A DNA stretch of 64,000 nucleotides from contig SSNU01000209.1 in NCBI GenBank assembly GCA_012064415.1, positions 331,694 to 395,693 on the forward strand, given 5' to 3'. The notes under the pieces were generated by a model that saw nothing but the letters and a program-made list of their open reading frames with translations, made no database searches and had not been told where the DNA came from. Source of the DNA: Gyrodactylus bullatarudis. Its lineage: Eukaryota; Platyhelminthes; Monogenea; Gyrodactylidea; Gyrodactylidae. A program made the translations under genes and the position numbers. Of the stretch, positions 57,650-64,000 are shown piece after piece (the stretch's first letter is position 1; each line of letters begins with the position of its first letter).

Positions 57650-58812
57650 ATGTTCTTTTATATCAGCGCCTCAATTTAATCGCTACCTTAGTTCCCCACG
57701 CTTGTTCGGGAATTCCTTACAATTCGATAGAGTTAAAGATTTAAATATAGATTCAAACGAAATGGTTTCATTAGATGTAAGTTCGCTATTTCCTAGTATA
57801 CCTATAGAGGAGACTCTTACTATCATCAAAGCTTTTATAGATGAACATGATGGTTTTGAAATGCAAGATAATGAGATTGCGTCTCTCATTATAATTTTTT
57901 GTACTAATGTCCCATTGTCATTTCAAAACAATGTGTTTATTCAGAAAGATGGGATAGCTATGGGATCACCTCTTAGTCCTCTCTTAGCTGATATATTTTT
58001 AGGTTGGTTAGAAATGAATAAGATGTCAGAAACTATCAATACTTTCACTGATGTTTACATTAGGTATGTCAATGACACTTTTATTCTGATGAAACCTGAT
58101 GTATCAATAGATGATTTTTTCTTCAAGATGAACTCATTTCATCCGAATATTAAATTCACTATGGAAAGAGAATCTAATGGTATTTTGAGTTTCCTAGACG
58201 TCAAACTAATCAGAAAAGAAGATGGATCAATTTTAAGAAATATGTATAAGAAGAAGACTGATAAGGGGAAGTATCTTCATTATGCTAGTTTCAGTCATAT
58301 ATCTCATAAAATTGGCTTAGTAATTGGTCTAGGGAAGAGGATAAGAAGCATCGCAAGTCCTGAGGAATGGACAAATGAAATAGAGAATTCGAAGACATGT
58401 TTGATGGAAAATGGTTATCCAGCAAAATTTGTGGACAAATTCATCAATCAACCTATGGTTAGAGATGAGGTTGTAGAAACAGAAGAGGTGGATAAAATTA
58501 CTATTTTCATGAAGCTTAACTTTAACCCTCTCGATACCACGACCAGAAGGAATAGAACTATCAAGTCATTTTTTTCGAAACAACACTCTCTATGTTATTG
58601 TGATAAATGTTCTCTTCGATCGTTTTCTTGTCTGGTTTTTCCTTAAAGGAGATGGTTTCAGTAATGGTATAAGAAGAAGACTTAATAATCTCATAGATCA
58701 AAATTATAATAATATACAATTGAAAATTGTATTTAAAACACAGAGATTGTTCAGTTTGATTCATAAGGATTTACTCAAACCTGAAGAGAAGTCTCTATTA
58801 GTTTATACATAG
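57650..58812 (+). pseudogene. Penelope-like element reverse transcriptase fragment
   Basis: Reverse transcriptase blocks: MVSLDVSSLFPSIPIEET, QKDGIAMGSPLSPLLADIF, then YIRYVNDTFIL where the usual YVDD has become YVND, so one catalytic Asp is lost. SFLDVKLIRKEDG follows. A frameshift near 58600 leads to a linker reading FKTQRLFSLIH. The GIY-YIG domain that should follow is missing. The 5' part is cut by the Merlin insertion at 57638. Assigned to Penelope-like elements by the block order and by similarity of the linker to the neighbouring GIY-YIG fragment. Confidence 0.8.
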
Positions 58813-59089
58813 GAAGAACTATTAGGAAATTAGATAAAAATATACGTACATTTTCATATACGTCCGGATAATTGGAAATATTCATCAATTAAAATTTTAA
58901 CAAAAGAATTATATTCAATGAGATATGTACATTTCGCCAGGTCTGGTCAGTCTCAATTCCTGGTTAAATATTTAATAAAAATGGTTATAATGAAAAAATT
59001 TTGAATGATATTGTAGTATTCTTTTGAGCAACTCCAATTGATGAAAAACCAAAAAACTTTTCTAGTAGGTAGAAAAGAAAAATTAAAAA

Positions 59090-59536
59090 TCAATTGGGCC
59101 ATGGCAGTTCCAAATTGTGTGTATGGTTCTTTTGAATGCACAGATTTGGGTTTTCCTTCATAATATAGAACTTTTGCCTGATTTTAAGGTCCGTAAGATT
59201 GTCGCTTATATTTCTGTAAATTACCTTGAAATTTCTTTCATTCGCCTCGCATCCGCATCTGTCAATGTGTTTCTTAATTGATGAGCTGTTCTTGTTCAAG
59301 TGCTCATTGATCCTAATTCCTAATCTTCTTTGCGTTCTACCTATATACCTAGCTCCACATGATGCTTCAAAGCAGTGAATGAGATTCGATTGTTCCGATT
59401 CTTTCAGCTTGTATTTAAGTTGAAATTTGAATAGACTTGTGGTCTTGTATACAACCTTCAATTGTATATCATTATGTTCCTTTACAAGTGAATTCAATTT
59501 TATTCTTAATTCGTAGCTGTATCCGTCTCCTTTAAA
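59090..59536 (-). pseudogene. Penelope-like element GIY-YIG endonuclease fragment
   Basis: On the opposite strand to the fragment above. The linker KGDGYSYELRIKLNSLV, IQLKVVYKTTSLF is equivalent to GDGFSNGIRRRLNNLI, IQLKIVFKTQRLF at 58650-58770. Then comes the nuclease domain CGARYIGRTQRRLGIRINEH and the HIDRCGC segment. It ends with a stop at 59090. No reverse transcriptase is attached. The two pieces are tail-to-tail copies. Confidence 0.82.
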
Positions 59537-59879
59537 ATTTAATTAAAAACTAAATATAGATTTTTTATTTGGATACCGCGGTTACTAGACATCTTAAACA
59601 AGAAAACCACTATGCTACAATTTCAAATTTTTTCGTTTTAAATAAAAACCCTGGAGATGACAGCATAGGAGAAATTCTTTATCAATCAACACAAACCTAA
59701 TCTATGTGTTCAGAAAAACTAATCATATAATCTTCAACTACCTTGGCCGATGTGAGCTTTTTCACTTTTCTCTCCATTGATGCTAATTATTGGAGAGTTT
59801 TGGTGTTTTTTCAGCTTGCATTTATTCTTATTTCTAAAACTTTTACTATTTCTTTCATATTTGTAAATTATTATTTTCA

Positions 59880-60045
59880 TTCAATTATAATTATTTAACT
59901 GTTATCATTTTTAAAGTGATACCACTGATGATCCTTTAAGAAATACGTATTTGGTGTTAATATATCTTTTTCTTCAATTTCAATATGATTTTTAATGGAT
60001 TTTTGGACGTATTTGAAAATTTACGTGAATTATTATACAGAATAA
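59880..60045. repeat. direct repeat, left copy
   Basis: Matches 61315-61480 on the same strand (shared words AAAGTGATACCACTGATGAT, TTGGTGTTAATATATCTTT, CGTATTTGA). It overlaps the 3' end of the Cys-rich domain below and suggests two copies of one element. Confidence 0.7.
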
Positions 60046-60372
60046 ACATATATGTTGACTTGGCTTTCTTCTGTTTAATACTCTAGTCAAACAGAAGTAA
60101 CAATCATTATGATGATTTTCTGGCTGGGACCAAAGCCTTATGGAATTTCTATAGTTTCTTGTGTTAGGATTAAGGAATTTGGAGTTGCAGGAAAAACATA
60201 TTTTTGGCGGTGAAAAGGGAGTGTCAAATCTAAGAACTCTTTGGAAGTGCTCGCTCAGAAGTCTTTTGATGTTTTCATCAATTTCAATTAATCTCGCTGT
60301 CTGAAAATAATATCCACAGACATAGCAAAATTTATCCCTTGAACTAGTACACATAAAGTTTCGAGGAGGCAT
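59992..60372 (-). CDS. Cys-rich N-terminal domain of a transposon-associated protein (probable relic)
   Basis: A 126-aa frame from ATG at 60372. It opens MPPRNFMCTSS, then FCYVCGYYF, PKICFSCNSKFLN and NHHNDCYFC. The paired Cys suggest a metal-binding N-terminal domain. I have a memory of similar MPPR...FCYVCG...NHDCYFC domains in multicopy arthropod proteins, but no function is established here. The frame stops after CLFCIIIHVNFQI; the usual larger protein is absent. Confidence 0.45.
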   Translation of the reverse strand: MPPRNFMCTSSRDKFCYVCGYYFQTARLIEIDENIKRLLSEHFQRVLRFDTPFSPPKICFSCNSKFLNPNTRNYRNSIRLWSQPENHHNDCYFCLTRVLNRRKPSQHICLFCIIIHVNFQIRPKIH

Positions 60373-61314
60373 GACTCAGAATGAGATTTTAATGTGATAA
60401 TAAATCAGAACAGGCTTAAGACAAAATTTTTTGGATAGAGGTTACATCCAATCAGATCAATCTTCTTCCCTATCAATTGGCAAAAAATCAAAGTGTGCTT
60501 TGCATACAAATTCAATGCTGCATAAAAACACAAACCTTTAATTAAAATCTATGCCTCATAAATAAAAAAATTCACGAATTTATTCAGACATCAATCAGAA
60601 AAAATGAGAAGAATAACGTGAAAAAAATCTTCAGCATGTCTCACAGCGATTTTTAGTGAATAAACTTTTTGAAGCATTGCTGAGCTTAGACAAGATTTCA
60701 ATTACACCAAAAGTTTTAAAGTGAAAACTCAAATAAATTAGCTACGATTTGATGTATCTCTCACCTTAATTCGAGCGGTAGTGTATAGAATAGCTATTAC
60801 TATAATAATATGACCATAACTGAGTGTGGGATTAAAAGGGGTAAAAATATACAAGAAGGAAATGATTTTGTAAATTCTAACCAACTTTTTCAGAAAGAGC
60901 GTAAAATTTTGATTAGTCAAAATTTTGAAAGTTGAAGAAAATATCTAAAAAGCTCTTTTTCTTGAAAGATATGAGCGTTTGAAGTTAAAATTTATGGAGA
61001 AAATTGACTCCAAAATCACAAAATTTTCGAAAAATTGGCGACACTCAAGGTATCATTAAATAGGAAATTTAATTGTGATTCTAATTATGCCTAATTAGTT
61101 AATTGAATTTTTTATTTTAATGAAAATTTAATTGTTTAAAATTATTTATTTTTTTAAATTCTCAAATTCGTTTTTTTCAATATATCTCGAAAACCAGACA
61201 CAATCTAGAAAATGTAATTACAGATCTGAAATCAGCACAAAATTTCGATCCAGAAAATGTTTGGATCAAGATCCTATTGCACATACATTGTAGTGTCTTG
61301 GCGTGTTATTATTT
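60373..61314. other. AT-rich, no gene recognised
   Basis: Between the Cys-rich domain and the second copy of the direct repeat. No supported coding. Confidence 0.25.
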
Positions 61315-61480
61315 TCATTCAATTACTTAACTCATATCATTTTTAAAGTGATACCACTGATGATCCTTTAAGAAATGTACATTTGGTGTTAATATATCTT
61401 TACTTCTATTTTAATATGATTTTAAGTGGATTTTCCGACGTATTTGAGAATTTACGTGAATTATTTAATCAGAAAAATTC
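61315..61480. repeat. direct repeat, right copy
   Basis: Second copy of the 59880-60045 sequence, diverged by scattered substitutions and small indels. Confidence 0.7.
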
Positions 61481-61527
61481 CTTACAAATCTACAAAACCT
61501 CAAAGCAGCAAGGGATAAGGTAGTTTT

Positions 61528-61790
61528 CAGATGTCCAGAGGATGTTTTCGCTGATAAAATTTTCAGGGATGATGTCAAAATCGGAGGTAAAGGAGTTGAA
61601 ATCCAAATTAACGAGTCGCATTTTGTTGCTGACAATCACTAAAGAACGATTCTTTCCTGGCTCTATTATAATTTCTGATGAGCATATGTCTTATAAAACC
61701 TTACAAAACGAAGATTATAATTATCAACATCCTTTTCAAGAGAAAATACAGATCCAACTTGATTTCAGCTACTATTTTAGTGATTAATGA
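61528..61790 (+). pseudogene. degraded Merlin-type transposase relic
   Basis: One frame reads FRDDVKIGGKGVEIQINESHF, corresponding to the start of the ISXO2 domain. After a shift another reads TITKERFFPGSIIISDEHMSYKT, corresponding to the second catalytic block (GSTLVSDEWPDY in the intact copy). About 50 residues between them are missing. It is a different, older family than the copy at 55923-57638. Confidence 0.6.
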
Positions 61791-62074
61791 GATATATCCT
61801 CTTGAATGAATTTGTATATTAATACATTTTTTATTCAAAATTAGCAATTTTTAATAGTTTTGCATTGTTTATGATTTGTCTTTGAGGAGCCTTGCTCACG
61901 ATCTTGTTACTCTTGGTTTGCTGAGCTACATGTCGGGCCAGCCTACTTCTGTCCTCAGACATAAGACTCATGATGTAATTCAAATTATATATTTATTGAC
62001 AATTAAAAAAAAATCTTTATGGATAATATTTAAAACCATTCTTTTTAAACATGAGCGGTAATATGATATGTTTT

Positions 62075-63640
62075 TCACATACAAACCACTTCCCCCTCGA
62101 TAGTGACCTGACTACTCTTCGACGAGTCTTTTAGGTGCCTTGCATTGTCGTTTGGGTTTGAGCTCAATCTGAGCTTGTTCTGCCAACACGTCCGCGTCCC
62201 GATTTGCAAGGTAAACGTCTGACTTATGAACTGTTCGACCTTCCGGGTCCTTAACTGTGTTTTCAGAGTGAGGTACGACTTGTGACTTATGAGGTTTATT
62301 TCCTGACCCACGCCTCAAGCCGGGTTGAGCGATCTCTCAACCCGTTCCAACCACTGTCCACGTGTTCCCCGATGAATAATCTTACTGGGACGTGCCTTCT
62401 TGTGGGGGGTCTGTGATTGTAGTGTGCCATGAACCGCAAGGACGTTTTCTTACCTTTTTTAGGAGCTCCTTGACTATCCTTACCGCAGCTTTGGCAGGAC
62501 CATTGGACCCATGATGCCCCGCTAGCGAATTTATGAGTTTGGTACCTTGAGACTGTAGCGTGTTTGAGAACTCTTGACACGAAATTTCTGCCATTGTCTG
62601 TTACTAGATTCTTTGGATAACCGTAGAGCGCGTCGAACTTCATCAGCTTCTTCTTCGTCTCTTTCGCTGACAGATTAGCTAGCTCCTCAGCGTATATCCA
62701 GTTTGAATATGCATCAATAATTACTAATAAGTTTGCGTGCAGTCTCTCTAGAGGTCCCGTAGTCTCCGGCCATGATATCAAGTCTTTCTTATGACACACC
62801 CTGCTTTTCTTGATACACGTTTAACAGTTCTAACTGAAGATCTCAATGTCCTGATCGATTAGTAGCCACCAAACTGCCGTCCTAGCTAACTGCTTCATCT
62901 TCACTATACCAACGTGTCCTTCGTGCAGCTTTCTCTGTACCTCTTTTCTGAGCTCTGTGGGCACCACTACCCTTGTCCCTCTGTATAGGATGTTCTGATG
63001 GATAGCTAGCTCATCCTTCACGGCTTTGAATCTACGGAGGCCTTCTTCCAGCGTTCTCGGCCAACCCTTTTTAATGTACTTCTTCACCTTTTCCAGTCTG
63101 ACGTCTTTGACTTCACTGACCTCCTTGGCCATTTTATCCACATTAGAGAGATTTGTGACAGTGTCGTAATTCTCGTTTGCTACCTTAACTTTAGTACAGT
63201 TGATCGTGAACCTTGAGAGTAAATCCAGTAGATAATTGTTCTCTCCTTTAACGTGTCCTATTTAAACCTCTATCTCTGGCGAGCCTGTTTGTTGTCATCT
63301 TTGGATGTGACCCTGGTTTGAAGATAAACGTTAAAGGCTTCATGTCAGTCCTGATCACGAACTTCCTACCCAAAAGGTACTCGCTACTCCTTCCACGATT
63401 GCTATTGCCTCTCTTTCTACGTTGGAGTAATTCCTCTGCGCGCTGGTGAGTACTCTTCCAACCTGGTTCTCTCTCCCTTCTGCGTCGTGCAACAGAATGT
63501 GTCCGATACCACTTTCTGAAGCATCCGTAATGATGTACAACTCCTTGCCTTTGTCATAATGCGTTATGGAACCTTCTTCCATGCTCCTGATCAGCCCTCC
63601 GAATATCTTCTCCTCTCCAGGCGATCCCTGTTTTCTTATG
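62075..63640 (-). pseudogene. Ty3/gypsy-type LTR retrotransposon pol fragment
   Basis: In minus-strand order: RNase H (63582-63355; ELYIITDASESGIGHILL, NYSNVEREAIAIVEG), integrase zinc-binding domain (63141-62830; LHEGHVGIVKMKQLAR, VWWLLIDQDIE) and integrase core (62799-62296; DAYSNWIYAEEL, NLVTDNGRNFVS). Several stops and frameshifts separate these pieces, and the block after NGRNF reads GSNGPAKAAV in another frame with Lys where the catalytic Glu should be. GC is clearly above the flanks. No LTRs were found at either edge. Confidence 0.88.
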
Positions 63641-64000
63641 GGTTCGAAGGGGTTAAGTATAGCGAGGCAGACTTTTCTTGAAATATCATAGTTATTCCAT
63701 TTTCAAGTGATATCCACATTGACGATCAGTGTATATGTTACCGTGAGTCTGGGAAATAAGTGAGTGTTGGTAATTCACTAGTGTATGTTGGTAATCAGTG
63801 TGACTTTAGTGAATCTAGCTAATAAGCCCTCATTACCCAAACACACTGAGAATGTGAGTGAATTGAAGGAGGTGTATTTCTGAGGGATTGATTTTCGAAG
63901 GAAAATTTTCAAAATGCAAAGATTCATTAAGTTCAAGCCCTCACTACGAAATTCTATTTATACTACTAATACAAATTTTATATACCTTTTATATTTTAAT
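63641..64000. other. right edge of the window, no gene
   Basis: Contains ATGTTACCGTGAGTCTGGG near 63736, loosely like family A ends, and several GTGTATGTTGGTAAT / GTGAGTGTTGGTAAT short repeats. Nothing coding. Confidence 0.3.

Overview
The window is AT-rich animal nuclear DNA. Its genes are spliced with GT-AG introns, and they include a Lbx/ladybird homeobox gene, an SGLT-type SLC5 transporter, a CAT-type SLC7 transporter, NUP133, RAD51 and COP9 subunit 7. That set points to a bilaterian metazoan. The most telling trait is intron size. At least seven junctions, checked by reading frame and protein conservation, are only 24-31 bp long. Another group is 43-66 bp, and the remaining introns are several hundred to 2,700 bp and often hold transposons. 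Introns this small are best known in dicyemid mesozoans and are very rare in other animals. A dicyemid, orthonectid or similarly reduced lineage is therefore the leading guess, but the species is not settled by this sequence.

Layout. 1-119: 3' end of an FKBP-type prolyl isomerase (+). 686-2640: a divergent ubiquitin-specific protease (-). 4576-8183: cationic amino acid transporter (-). 8566-15501: NUP133 in 11 exons (-), head to head with RAD51 at 15633-16705 (+). 16864-25042: sodium/sugar cotransporter in 11 exons (-), head to head with COP9 subunit 7 at 25194-25964 (+). 26046-28541 and 30674-33182: two very repetitive secreted or membrane mucin-like genes (-) with a dead piggyBac transposase between them. 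38797-39806: Lbx homeobox gene (-). From about 39.8 to 55.9 kb there is no recognisable host gene, only transposon relics, short inverted-repeat elements and one tRNA-like sequence. 54.7-64 kb is a transposon graveyard: a hAT-like MITE with a perfect target duplication, a nearly intact Merlin transposon with ~245-bp terminal inverted repeats, two opposed Penelope-like fragments, a Cys-rich transposon-associated domain, a second Merlin relic and a decayed Ty3/gypsy polyprotein of visibly higher GC.

The host genes do not form one pathway. NUP133/RAD51 and SLC5/CSN7 are two compact divergent pairs that probably share promoters (131 and 151 bp between start codons). RAD51 and SLC5, and CSN7 and the first mucin, converge with very short spacers. 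The gene-dense left half contrasts with the gene-free stretch around Lbx, as expected for a developmental regulator with distal regulatory DNA. Repeat families recognised by terminal inverted repeats are called A (ATGTTACCGTTA ends), B (TTACAGTCATTTTACG ends), C (AACATAAAGCTAGTTGACATG ends) and a TTAA/CCCTTTCGGTGCCGA piggyBac-type family.
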